A stretch of 64,000 nucleotides of DNA, taken from Ignavigranum ruoffiae. GTDB lineage: Bacteria; Bacillota; Bacilli; Lactobacillales; Aerococcaceae. Below the pieces are notes generated by a model. That model was not told the origin of the DNA. It saw nothing but the letters and a program-made list of their open reading frames with translations, and made no database searches. The stretch covers positions 1-64,000 of the forward strand of contig NZ_FOEN01000006.1 in NCBI RefSeq assembly GCF_900110675.1, given 5' to 3'. Positions 55,475 through 63,731 of the stretch are shown piece by piece; the stretch's first letter is position 1, and each line of letters begins with the position of its first letter. A program made the translations under genes and the position numbers.

Positions 55475-56752
55475 ATGAAAATATCAAAATCGTTACTAAA
55501 AGGTTCGCTACTTTTAAGCTCTGTTCTCTTATTGTCAGCGTGTGCAGATAACACACAAAAAGAAGAAACCACCGTTGCTGAAGAAAGTTCAGCTGCAGTT
55601 GTGAAAGATACCACGATGGAAGAAACTGAAACTTCTGTAGAAGAAACTCGGGCAGCTTCAGAATCTGAAGAATCCGAAGAATCTAAAGATGAATCCGAAG
55701 AAAGCATGGATGAATCCGAAGAATCTAAAGATGAATCTGAAGAAAGCATGGATGAATCCGAAGAATCTAAAGATGAATCTGAAGAAAGCATGGACGAATC
55801 CGAAGAATCTAAAGATGAATCTGAAGAAAGCATGGACGAATCTGAAGAATCTAAAGATGAATCTGAAGAAAGCATGGACGAATCTGAAGAATCTAAAGAA
55901 GCAGCCGGTGCGGTGGCAATGGATGCAGAACTTCAAGATGGAGAATATAAGGCTGTCTCAAATGAAGATGAACATGGTTGGTCAGTTGAACATACTATCG
56001 TTGTTAAAGATGGTAAAGTTACTGAATCTAAATTCGACTATGTTAACGCTGAAGGTAAATTAAAATCAGAAGATGAAGAATACAACAAGAATATGAAAGA
56101 TAAGACCGGTGTTTCTGGTGCGGAAGCGATGGAAGCATTAAATGCTGCCTTAGTTGATAACCAAAGCGCAGATGTTGATGTAGTAAGTGGAGCTACCAGC
56201 ACTTCTGAAACATTCAAGTTCTCTTCTCAAATGCTCTTGAAGGCAGCTGCAGAAGGTAATACCGAAGAAATTAACTTGGATGAACTACCTTTACAAGACG
56301 GCGAGTTTACTGCTAAAGGTGAAGTTGATGAACATGGTTGGAGCCCGATGATGACCATGGTAGTCAAAGATGGTAAGATTACTGAAGTTACTTATGATTA
56401 TGAAAATGCCGAAGGTAAATTAAAATCAGAAGATGAAGAATATAACAAGAATATGAAAGATAAGACTGGCGTTTCAGCCGCTGAAGCGATGGAAGAATTA
56501 TCTGCAGCCCTTGTTGAGAAACAAAAAGTCGAAGAAGTAGATGTGGTTTCTGGAGCTACTTCAACTTCTGAAGAATTTATGAACCTAGCTAAACAATTAA
56601 TTAAAGAATCACAAATGAAAGATAGCAAAGATAGTGAGGATGAATCTAGCTCTGACTCTGAATCATCTGAATCAGAAGATACTGATAAATCTGAAGAAAG
56701 CACTACAGAAAAAGAATCTTCCGAAGAAAGTTCAGAAGAATCTAGCAACTAA
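55475..56752 (+). CDS. pplA: PplA-like flavinylated lipoprotein with two FMN-binding domains and an acidic repeat stalk
   Basis: The 425-residue lipoprotein has a signal peptide with lipobox LLSAC (C23), a Glu/Ser/Asp-rich stalk with five 14-residue repeats (about residues 66-135), two homologous FMN-binding domains and an acidic Ser-rich tail. Each domain carries the ApbE target pattern D-x-x-S-G-A-T, giving probable flavin-bearing T241 and T362, 121 residues apart. PplA accepts electrons from the membrane quinol side and passes them to flavins or iron outside the cell. The stalk would span the cell wall. The start has AGGAGG; a weak promoter (GATAAT) lies just upstream. Confidence 0.9.
   Translation: MKISKSLLKGSLLLSSVLLLSACADNTQKEETTVAEESSAAVVKDTTMEETETSVEETRAASESEESEESKDESEESMDESEESKDESEESMDESEESKDESEESMDESEESKDESEESMDESEESKDESEESMDESEESKEAAGAVAMDAELQDGEYKAVSNEDEHGWSVEHTIVVKDGKVTESKFDYVNAEGKLKSEDEEYNKNMKDKTGVSGAEAMEALNAALVDNQSADVDVVSGATSTSETFKFSSQMLLKAAAEGNTEEINLDELPLQDGEFTAKGEVDEHGWSPMMTMVVKDGKITEVTYDYENAEGKLKSEDEEYNKNMKDKTGVSAAEAMEELSAALVEKQKVEEVDVVSGATSTSEEFMNLAKQLIKESQMKDSKDSEDESSSDSESSESEDTDKSEESTTEKESSEESSEESSN
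55670..55900 (+). repeat. 42-bp tandem repeat within pplA (five units and a partial sixth)
   Basis: Each unit encodes ESEESKDESEESMD, and units differ by only a few silent changes. The repeat keeps frame, so its copy number can change without breaking the gene. This makes it a likely site of length variation between strains. It is not a CRISPR array, because no spacers separate the units. Confidence 0.93.
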
Positions 56753-56779
56753 TTGTATCTAATGTAGGATACATATTGG

Positions 56780-56822
56780 GCCGAACCATTTTAACATTTT
56801 TGTTAAGGTGGATCGGCTTTTT
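56780..56822 (+). terminator. Terminator between pplA and fmnB
   Basis: GCCGAACCA..TTAACA pairs with TGTTAA..TGGATCGGC (one mismatch), then TTTTT. It would separate the highly expressed lipoprotein from its flavin transferase. Confidence 0.85.
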
Positions 56823-56846
56823 GTAATTTGTAAAATAGGTGAAAAT

Positions 56847-57959
56847 ATGAAAAAAACTCTTTTAATGCTACTGGTCTTGATCTTAACGGCATGTAGTCAA
56901 AGCCAAGACCAAACACAAAGTCAGAAAAAATCAGATAACCCAGCGGATGTTGTCACTACCGCCAGTGTAATGACCGATCAAACTGGTTTAGAAGTGATTA
57001 AGGATCCGCTGACTCGATCGGAAACCTTGCTCCATACTGCTGTGACATTACAAATTTACCATCCAAATCAAGAAGCAGCCATGGAGCAAGCCTTTAATTA
57101 TATGAAAGAAATGGAACAATTATTTTCGACCAATCTTTCAGGTTCAGATGTCTATAAAATAAATCAAGCTGCCGGGAAAGAGGCGGTAAAAGTTCATCCT
57201 GAAACGTTCGAGGTCATTCAAAGAGCCATTGATGTGGCGGAACAAAGTCAGGGACTGTTCGATATATCGATTGGAGCCTTGACCAATTTGTGGCAAATCG
57301 GATCAGATCAAGCCCGAGTTCCAAGCGATCAAGAAATCCAAACAGCCCTCACTAAGATTGACTACCATAAGATTACACTCGATGACCAAGCCCAAACTGT
57401 CAAACTTGAAGAAGCAGGAATGGCTTTGGAATTAGGTGGGATTTCCAAAGGTTTTATTGGCTCAGGAGTAGCAGACATCCTTAAAGAGCATGGGATTAGC
57501 ACAGCCATCATTAATTTAGGCGGAAACGTGATTGTCATGGGCCAAAATCCTGCCAATCAAGCAGGCTGGAATGTCGGCGTACAAGATCCAGATAAAGTAC
57601 GTGGAGCTATCGTCGGTAGTCAACGAGTTCAGGAGGGAGCCATCGTGACCTCAGGAATTTATGAGCGTTATCTAGAACAGGATGGCAAGAAATATCATCA
57701 TATCATGGATCCTAATACAGGTTATCCTTTAGATAATAATATTTCTGGTGTTACAGTATTCGCACCTACATCTTTCGATGGCGATGCTTATTCGACCGCC
57801 TTATTCTTATTAGGAATTGATCAAGGTTTAGACTTGATCAATCGGCTCGATGGTTATGAAGTGGTTTATATTGATAAAGATAAGGGTGTTCACTTATCCG
57901 ATGGATTAAAGGAAAGTTTCCAGCTAACCAATAAGGAGTATCATATTGTCAATGAATGA
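56847..57959 (+). CDS. fmnB: FAD:protein FMN transferase, ApbE family (FmnB)
   Basis: The 370-residue lipoprotein (lipobox ILTAC, C16) attaches FMN to threonine of target proteins using FAD. ApbE motifs include FSTNLSGSDVYKINQAAG, GLFDISIGALTNLW, LGGISKGFIGSG, INLGGNVIVMG and YHHIMDPNTGYP. The obvious local substrate is PplA. The ATG beginning MKKTLL is used. A longer frame start lies in the preceding terminator. It overlaps dmkB by 14 bases. Confidence 0.93.
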   Translation: MKKTLLMLLVLILTACSQSQDQTQSQKKSDNPADVVTTASVMTDQTGLEVIKDPLTRSETLLHTAVTLQIYHPNQEAAMEQAFNYMKEMEQLFSTNLSGSDVYKINQAAGKEAVKVHPETFEVIQRAIDVAEQSQGLFDISIGALTNLWQIGSDQARVPSDQEIQTALTKIDYHKITLDDQAQTVKLEEAGMALELGGISKGFIGSGVADILKEHGISTAIINLGGNVIVMGQNPANQAGWNVGVQDPDKVRGAIVGSQRVQEGAIVTSGIYERYLEQDGKKYHHIMDPNTGYPLDNNISGVTVFAPTSFDGDAYSTALFLLGIDQGLDLINRLDGYEVVYIDKDKGVHLSDGLKESFQLTNKEYHIVNE

Positions 57960-58923
57960 GTCAAAGAAGCATAGTTACATAAATCTATCGCAGTTCTTGG
58001 AATTCGTCGAGATTAAGACCAAATTAGCTAGTTTTTTCCCAATGCTTGTTGGTTTTCTTTGGTCAGCCTACCATTATCGGCATTTTAACTGGATTAATAG
58101 TCTGGTCTTCTTTATTGCTGCCAGTTTTTTTGATATGGCTACGACAGCGATTAATAACACCATGGATTATCTCAAGGCTGTCGATCAAGAGTATAAATAT
58201 AAAGAGAACGTGATTGGTCGCCACCACTTAGATATTAATTTTATTATTTTTTTATTACTAGCCATTTTATCCATTGCCTTTGTTTTTTCGATTCATCTCG
58301 TCTGGTTAACCGACCCAATCCTCCTGTTAATTGGATCCATCTTCTACATAATCGGTATTACTTACACCTTTGGGCCTTTGCCGACCTCGCGTCTACCCTT
58401 GGGTGAAATCTTATCGGGTTTGACCATGGGACTAGGTATCTTCTTTTTAGCAATTTTTGTTAATAACTATTCAATTATTTTATCAACCACGTGGTCGAGT
58501 CATTTCATTCAAATAAATGTTTATTGGCAAGAATGTCTGCGGATTGTCTGGTTGGCCCTGCCTTTTGTCTGCCTAATCGCTAATATTATGTTGGCCAATA
58601 ATATATGTGACTTAGCTACTGACCGCTTGAATCAACGATTTACCTTAGTCCATTATATCGGCAAAAAGTGGGCACTCGTTTTATACAGTGTCTTAAGTGG
58701 TCTACCTTGGTTATTCCTAATGATTTATGCTTTGTCAGGTCTATTACCGACTTGGAGTCTCATCTTCCTCATTTTTATCTGGCCGCATTATCGTAGCTTG
58801 CAACGATTTCGCCAGCAACAAATTAAGGATCAAACTTTTGTGGAGTCCATTAAATCTTTTGTCTTGTTCTCCTTGGTATATTCGCTGTCGGTAGGTTTAG
58901 CTTTAATTTTAACGTTTCTTTAG
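57946..58923 (+). CDS. dmkB: UbiA-family prenyltransferase (DmkB, demethylmenaquinone synthesis)
   Basis: The 325-residue integral membrane protein has about eight to nine segments and the two Asp-rich prenyltransferase regions (NNTMDYLKAVD and ANNICDLATDRLNQR). It joins a polyprenyl chain (from DmkA) to 1,4-dihydroxy-2-naphthoate. TTG at 57946 is chosen because AAGGAG is seven bases upstream. The ATG two codons on is too far. Its gene overlaps fmnB. It is the last plus-strand gene of the locus, convergent with eetA. Confidence 0.9.
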   Translation: MSMNESKKHSYINLSQFLEFVEIKTKLASFFPMLVGFLWSAYHYRHFNWINSLVFFIAASFFDMATTAINNTMDYLKAVDQEYKYKENVIGRHHLDINFIIFLLLAILSIAFVFSIHLVWLTDPILLLIGSIFYIIGITYTFGPLPTSRLPLGEILSGLTMGLGIFFLAIFVNNYSIILSTTWSSHFIQINVYWQECLRIVWLALPFVCLIANIMLANNICDLATDRLNQRFTLVHYIGKKWALVLYSVLSGLPWLFLMIYALSGLLPTWSLIFLIFIWPHYRSLQRFRQQQIKDQTFVESIKSFVLFSLVYSLSVGLALILTFL

Positions 58924-58944
58924 GAGATCTTTGCTTATCGCTCC

Positions 58945-58994
58945 TAATAAAAAACGAGCTTCCCTACCTAGCTAGAGAGGCAGAATCAGCTCGT
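58945..58994 (-). terminator. Terminator of eetA
   Basis: On the minus strand, ACGAGCT pairs with AGCTCGT around a 27-base loop that contains the eetA stop region, then TTTTTTATT. A second small stem, TTAGGAG/CTCCTAA (58919-58947), closes the convergent dmkB end. Confidence 0.75.
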
Positions 58995-59379
58995 CTTCTT
59001 CTTGGGGTCCTAAAACTTCGATAATCAATTGGTGGGGGAGACAGATCGCTGTTTGTCCAGGTTTAGAAATCCAACCGGTCAATACACCCACCTGGTCTGG
59101 ACTATTATCTTCCTTAATCCGTATTTTATGATCCTCGACTTGGATGATATTGTATTGACCCGGATTAGGATGGTAAGTTTTTTCTGCTGCTTGTCCCGGC
59201 CCTAGGGTAAAGCGATCAACTTCTTCTCCCTTAATCTTGACGATGGCCACTAAAGTTTCTGTATCAGATCCCTGCTGAAATTGTAGGCCAGTAATTAGGT
59301 TAGGGAGAAAAGAAAGCATTAAGGCTAAGAGGATGAAAATATAGTCAAAAGGTTTCAATAAGTGAAAAATATTCTTCAT
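58972..59379 (-). CDS. eetA: EetA-like NusG-domain-II membrane-anchored protein
   Basis: The 135-residue protein has one N-terminal membrane segment (FDYIFILLALMLSFLPNLITG, about 11-31) and an extracellular NusG-II domain (VAIVKIKGEEVDRFTLGP, GQYNIIQVEDHKIRIKEDNSPDQVGVLTGWISKPGQTAICLP in part). This is the same family as Listeria EetA, an electron-transfer component of unclear mechanism. It is transcribed alone on the minus strand opposite dmkB. GAGGAGG precedes the ATG. Eet genes normally lie next to each other. Here they bracket the locus. Confidence 0.82.
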   Translation of the reverse strand: MKNIFHLLKPFDYIFILLALMLSFLPNLITGLQFQQGSDTETLVAIVKIKGEEVDRFTLGPGQAAEKTYHPNPGQYNIIQVEDHKIRIKEDNSPDQVGVLTGWISKPGQTAICLPHQLIIEVLGPQEEDELILPL

Positions 59380-59525
59380 AAGGCCTCCTCTCTAAGAATT
59401 ACTCTATTTTACAAAATAATGGCAATTTATTCTAGCAATTTACTTTTATTTTTGATACTATAATGTATGTGCTAAAATGCCCATGTTTTTGGGTGAAAAT
59501 TTTAGAATAAAGGAGAAACGTATTC

Positions 59526-60140
59526 ATGAATTTAAAAGCAGTCCTAAGAAATGAAACAGGATCGTCCTCAGCTAAAAAAGCACGCCGTGAAGGACAAATC
59601 CCAGTATCTTTATATGGTAAAGAAGGCGAAGCCAGCTCTTTATTAATTGATAAACGCGAATTTGTAGCTCTTCTGAAGAAGGAAGGAACGAACGCGGTTT
59701 TCGATTTAGATTATGATGGCAAAACTCAAAAAGTTTGGATTAAAGATTTCCAAAAAGCAGCCTTAAAAGATGAAATTTATTCTGTCGACTTAGAAGCAAT
59801 CTCTGCTGATCAAAAACTTGAGGTTGAAGTACCAATTGTACTATTAAATGTTGAAACCGTTAAGGTGGGTATTGTTGAATTGGTTATGAATACCGTGCTT
59901 GTAGAATCTAAACCAGATGCGATTCCTCAATCATTTGAAGTGGATGTTACGGGTCTTGAAATTGGGTCTACCTTAACGATTGCTGATATTGATGTTCCTG
60001 CAGATGTTGAATTGCTTGATGACTCAGAACAAACCATTGTCACTGTATCTGCTCCTCAAGAAGTTGAAGAAACTGAAACCGAAGAAGAAGCTGCTGAACC
60101 TGAAGTTATCGGTGAAACTGAAGAAGAGACTGAAGAATAA
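59526..60140 (+). CDS. rplY: 50S ribosomal protein L25/general stress protein Ctc
   Basis: The 204-residue protein has an L25 domain (LKAVLRNETGSSSAKKARREGQIPVSLYGK, quoted in part as KKARREGQIPVSLYG, residues about 15-30), a TL5/CTC C-terminal domain and an acidic Glu-rich tail. It binds 5S rRNA. The length fits the Ctc class of Bacilli, which is often stress induced. AAAGGAGAAACG precedes the ATG, and a terminator follows 15 bases after the stop. Confidence 0.94.
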   Translation: MNLKAVLRNETGSSSAKKARREGQIPVSLYGKEGEASSLLIDKREFVALLKKEGTNAVFDLDYDGKTQKVWIKDFQKAALKDEIYSVDLEAISADQKLEVEVPIVLLNVETVKVGIVELVMNTVLVESKPDAIPQSFEVDVTGLEIGSTLTIADIDVPADVELLDDSEQTIVTVSAPQEVEETETEEEAAEPEVIGETEEETEE

Positions 60141-60154
60141 TTATTCAAAGCATC

Positions 60155-60186
60155 AAGAGGTAGCTAAAGAGGCCACCTCTTTTTTT
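60155..60186 (+). terminator. Terminator after rplY
   Basis: AGAGGT.GC pairs with GGC.ACCTCT, then TTTTTT. Confidence 0.88.
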
Positions 60187-60215
60187 GATGAATGGATATA
60201 GATGGGAGGGCATCA

Positions 60216-61403
60216 ATGGATCGCCAAAGCATAAAAGATAAAGTGATTGCTTACGCCAAATCCATTGGCATCGACAAAATTGGCTTTGCTTCGAGCCAGC
60301 CCTTCGACGATTTGCGTGAATCTTTAATAGAACAGAAAGCCAAGGGACATACCACAGGCTTTGAACATCCCATTATTGAAGAACGACTTTATCCCGATCG
60401 AATATTGCCCGGGGCTCAATCGATCATCTCGATTGGTCTGGCTTATCCAAGTCGAATACGTCAAGAAGTTCCCAAGGACAAACTGAATAAGCGCGGACAA
60501 TTTGCCCGTGCGTCTTGGGGGCTAGATTATCACCATGTACTGCGGAATAAGTTACAACAATTAGATCAATTTCTTAAGGAATTATGTCCCCAAGCCCAAA
60601 CCGAAATGATGGTAGATACTGGGGCCTTGATTGATGTCGCGGTAGCGGCGCGAGCGGGTCTAGGCTTCATAGGGCGTAATGGTTTGCTGATTAGCAAGGA
60701 ATTTGGTTCATGGCTCTATTTAGGTGAGATGATTACAAACATAAATTTTGAACCCGATACCGAAGTAGCTTATGATTGCGGGCAATGTTTCCGTTGTATT
60801 CGTGCCTGTCCAACGCAAGCTCTGTTGGGTGATGGCAGGATGAATGCACAGAAATGCTTGTCTTATCAGACCCAGACTAAATCGATCATGCCGGAAGACT
60901 ATCGACGTAAGATAAGTTCGGTGATCTATGGTTGTGATATTTGTCAACTGGTATGTCCCTATAATCAGGGGATCGATTATCATCTTCATGAAGAAATGGA
61001 GCCGATTGTCGATCAAGTTCAACCCCAATTAAAACCCTTGTTGACTTTGTCAAATCGTGAGTTTAAAGCTCAGTTTGGTCATTTGGCTGGCTCCTGGCGA
61101 GGTAAGAAGCCGATTCAACGCAATGCCATTATTGCCCTAGCTAACATGGGCGATAAATCTGCCATGCCAGAATTAATTCGAGTGATGGAAGATGATCCTC
61201 GGCCCGATATTCGCGCGATAGCAGCCTGGGCCTTGAGTCAAATCGAGAAATTCTATAATCCTGTGCTATTAGAAGCAGTGATTGCCCAAGCTGATAGCGA
61301 GACTGATTCTGCAGCCCTTACTGAATTTGATCAGGCTATCCAACATTTGAAACAAAAACGCCCTGCAAGAACGACCCATAGAAAGCGTGATGACTTATCA
61401 TGA
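60216..61403 (+). CDS. queG: Epoxyqueuosine reductase QueG
   Basis: QueG reduces epoxyqueuosine in tRNA to queuosine using cobalamin and two [4Fe-4S] clusters. The cluster motifs are visible as CGQCFRCIRACP and CDICQLVCPYNQG, in a 395-residue protein. A C-terminal HEAT-like region (IRVMEDDPRPDIRAIAAWALSQIE) is typical. The ATG with GGGAGGG is used. An in-frame ATG eight codons earlier lies in the rplY terminator tail. It overlaps trmL by four bases. Confidence 0.96.
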   Translation: MDRQSIKDKVIAYAKSIGIDKIGFASSQPFDDLRESLIEQKAKGHTTGFEHPIIEERLYPDRILPGAQSIISIGLAYPSRIRQEVPKDKLNKRGQFARASWGLDYHHVLRNKLQQLDQFLKELCPQAQTEMMVDTGALIDVAVAARAGLGFIGRNGLLISKEFGSWLYLGEMITNINFEPDTEVAYDCGQCFRCIRACPTQALLGDGRMNAQKCLSYQTQTKSIMPEDYRRKISSVIYGCDICQLVCPYNQGIDYHLHEEMEPIVDQVQPQLKPLLTLSNREFKAQFGHLAGSWRGKKPIQRNAIIALANMGDKSAMPELIRVMEDDPRPDIRAIAAWALSQIEKFYNPVLLEAVIAQADSETDSAALTEFDQAIQHLKQKRPARTTHRKRDDLS

Positions 61404-61927
61404 AGAATCATATTGCTCTATATCAACCTTTGATGCCCGCTAATACGGGGAACATTTCCCGGACTTGCGCAGCGACTAATACTGCACTTCATCTGATTCA
61501 TCCTTTAGGTTTTTCAACGGATGATCGCATGCTAAAACGAGCCGGCTTGGATTATTGGCATCATGTTGAAATTATTGAACATCAGGATTTGCAAGCATTC
61601 TTAGATTACGTTGGTCAACGGCCTTTATATCTGATTAGTAAATTTGCTCCCCAGATTGTATCGGATGCGAATTTAGCCGAGAATTCTCAGGGAGAACAAT
61701 TCTTCTTGTTTGGCAAAGAGACGACCGGTTTACCCATTGAATTAATGGAAGCCCATAAAGAACACTGCTTACGCTTACCGATGAACGATCAACATGTGCG
61801 CTCGCTAAATCTTTCTAATACAGCAGCCATTGTCATCTATGAGGCTTTACGGCAACAAAATTGGGCAGGATTAGATCGAACCCATCATTATCAAGAAACA
61901 GCAAAAGCCCGTGAACTGAATTGGTAA
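61400..61927 (+). CDS. trmL: tRNA (cytidine(34)-2'-O)-methyltransferase
   Basis: The 175-residue SPOUT methyltransferase modifies the wobble base of leucine tRNAs. Typical motifs are NTGNISRTCAATNTALHLI, LFGKETTGLP, RLPMNDQHVRSLNLSNTAAIV (quoted here as RLPMNDQHVRSLNLSN) and a C-terminal helix. The knot motif GKETTGLPIEL is intact. The ATGA overlap couples it to queG, giving a small operon of tRNA wobble-modification genes. Confidence 0.95.
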   Translation: MKNHIALYQPLMPANTGNISRTCAATNTALHLIHPLGFSTDDRMLKRAGLDYWHHVEIIEHQDLQAFLDYVGQRPLYLISKFAPQIVSDANLAENSQGEQFFLFGKETTGLPIELMEAHKEHCLRLPMNDQHVRSLNLSNTAAIVIYEALRQQNWAGLDRTHHYQETAKARELNW

Positions 61928-61965
61928 GCTCAGCGCATGTTTGACTTCGTTAACGAGGATGGAAG

Positions 61966-61994
61966 TTGACATTTAAAGATAAAATTCTTATAAT
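61966..61994 (+). promoter_or_regulatory. Strong sigmaA promoter of serS
   Basis: A perfect TTGACA and TATAAT are separated by 17 bp. Transcription should start close to 62000. Confidence 0.93.
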
Positions 61995-61999
61995 AAACT

Positions 62000-62248
62000 T
62001 ACAAATGAGAAGTGAATAGTAATAACTTATTTGCCAGAATAGAGATACAGTGGCTGGTGGAAACTGTACAAGTAAGTTGTGAATCCACACTTTATTCAAC
62101 CTATGAACTCAAGTGATTGATTAAATAGCGTCGGCCATCCCCGTTATGGATAGTGAGTGTAAATAGTGGTTAAAGTCTTCACTATTTGAAATCGGGTGGT
62201 ACCGCGAACGAGCCTTCGTCCCAGATGGGAGAAGGCTCTATTTTTTTA
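62000..62248 (+). promoter_or_regulatory. T-box leader (serine) of serS
   Basis: The conserved GGGTGGTACCGCGA (62195-62208) is the T-box that pairs with an uncharged tRNA end. GAACTCAAG at 62105-62113 looks like the specifier loop, and the specifier TCA (62109-62111) is a serine codon. The terminator GAGCCTTC/GAAGGCTC with TTTTTTT (62211-62248) lies 23 bp before serS. Uncharged tRNA-Ser(UGA) would stabilise the antiterminator and allow transcription. Confidence 0.95.
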
Positions 62249-62270
62249 ATGAAAATTATGGAGGGATTCG

Positions 62271-63563
62271 ATGTTAGACCGCAAATTATTAAGAAATAAT
62301 TTTGAACAAGTCGCTGAGAAATTATCGCACCGGGGTGTTGATCGGCAACTATTGGAACGTTATCTGGATTTGGACCAACAACGTCGTGATTTAATCGTCA
62401 AAGTCGAAGAAGCTAAGAAGACCAGAAATCAAGTGACCGGCGAGATTGCTCAATTGAAACGCCAACAAGCGGATGCCAGTGATAAAATCGAAGAAATGAA
62501 AGCAATCGGTGTCAATATTAAAGACATGGATCAAGAGTTAGAAACCTTAGTTCAGAAAATTGAAGCCATTGAATTTCGCTTACCAAATCTACCACATGAA
62601 GACGTGCCGATTGGTGAAGATGAAGATGATAATGTAGAAATTCGTCGATGGGGAGACCTTCCGGAATTCGATTTCCAACCGTTAAATCATTGGGATATTG
62701 CAGAAAATTTAGGCATTTTAGATTTTGATCGGGGAGCAAAAGTAGCCGGGGCGCGCTTTGTATATTATCGCGGGTTAGGGGCACGCTTAGAGCGGGCTGT
62801 TTATAATTTTATGTTAGATACCCATACCCAGAAAAATGGCTATCGTGAAATGATTCCACCATATATGGTAAATCAAACGGCGATGTTTGGTACTGGTCAA
62901 TTTCCTAAATTTAAAGAGGATGTCTTTGAACTCAAAGATGATCGTGGCTTAGTCTTAATTCCTACAGCTGAAGTTCCTTTAACGAATTATTACGCTCAAG
63001 AAATCTTAGACCTTGAACAGCTTCCAGTGAAAATGACGGCCATGTCACCTTCTTTCAGGTCTGAAGCTGGCTCAGCGGGTCGAGATACCCGAGGCTTAAT
63101 CCGTATGCATCAGTTCCATAAAGTGGAATTAGTCAAATTAGCTCATCCAGATCATTCATATGAAGAATTGGAAGAGATGACACAAGCAGCCGAGGGCATT
63201 TTACAAGCTTTAGAAATTCCTTATCGGACCATTGTTCTTTGTACTGGAGATATGGGCTTTTCTGCGGCTAAAACTTATGATATCGAAGCTTGGATTCCTG
63301 GTCAGGATACCTATCGTGAAATTTCTTCATGTTCTAATTGCGAAGACTTCCAAGCACGACGGGCGATGATTCGTTATCGGAACACCGATGGCAAGGCTGA
63401 GTACCTACACACCTTGAATGGATCTGGTCTAGCTGTAGGTCGAACAGTCGTCGCGATATTAGAAAATTATCAACAAGCCGATGGTTCAGTAAAAATTCCT
63501 CCAGTCTTAGTTCCTTATATGTCAGGAGTCACTGAAATTCGACCTGATAATGCCTTAGCCTAA
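62271..63563 (+). CDS. serS: Seryl-tRNA synthetase
   Basis: The 430-residue class II synthetase has an N-terminal coiled-coil arm (about residues 25-105: [22 protein letters not shown] in part), motif 2 in [20 protein letters not shown] and motif 3 in [31 protein letters not shown] is also typical. It charges tRNA-Ser. GGAGGGATTCG precedes the ATG. Expression is governed by the T-box leader directly upstream. Confidence 0.97.
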   Translation: MLDRKLLRNNFEQVAEKLSHRGVDRQLLERYLDLDQQRRDLIVKVEEAKKTRNQVTGEIAQLKRQQADASDKIEEMKAIGVNIKDMDQELETLVQKIEAIEFRLPNLPHEDVPIGEDEDDNVEIRRWGDLPEFDFQPLNHWDIAENLGILDFDRGAKVAGARFVYYRGLGARLERAVYNFMLDTHTQKNGYREMIPPYMVNQTAMFGTGQFPKFKEDVFELKDDRGLVLIPTAEVPLTNYYAQEILDLEQLPVKMTAMSPSFRSEAGSAGRDTRGLIRMHQFHKVELVKLAHPDHSYEELEEMTQAAEGILQALEIPYRTIVLCTGDMGFSAAKTYDIEAWIPGQDTYREISSCSNCEDFQARRAMIRYRNTDGKAEYLHTLNGSGLAVGRTVVAILENYQQADGSVKIPPVLVPYMSGVTEIRPDNALA

Positions 63564-63660
63564 AAGAATAGAATCGGATTTATATTCAATCAAGCTCGCT
63601 GATCTGTATGGTAATCTTTCTTTCTTTGCGTTAAAAAAGAATGCTACGATTCATGAGACC

Positions 63661-63701
63661 AAAAAAAAGATCTCCCAGACCAAGTCTAGGGGATCTTTTT
63701 G
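63661..63701. terminator. Bidirectional terminator between serS and the P-type ATPase gene
   Basis: AAAAGATCTCCC pairs with GGGGATCTTTT (one mismatch) around a loop. T runs follow on both strands, so it can end both convergent transcripts. Confidence 0.88.
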
Positions 63702-63731
63702 AAGTTAAGTAATCTTTTCAATAGGTTTAAG

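Noticed and set aside
55471-55875. Long minus-strand open frame opposite the pplA repeats (Ser/Asp-rich)
   Set aside because: It is the antisense image of the acidic repeat codons and of the pplA start region. It has no ribosome site and pplA is clearly the real gene.
55670-55900. Possible CRISPR array (regular 42-bp repeats)
   Set aside because: Units are contiguous, in frame and encode the PplA stalk. There are no spacers and no cas genes.
56808-56846. Upstream start of fmnB
   Set aside because: It lies within the pplA terminator stem. The later ATG begins a canonical lipoprotein signal.
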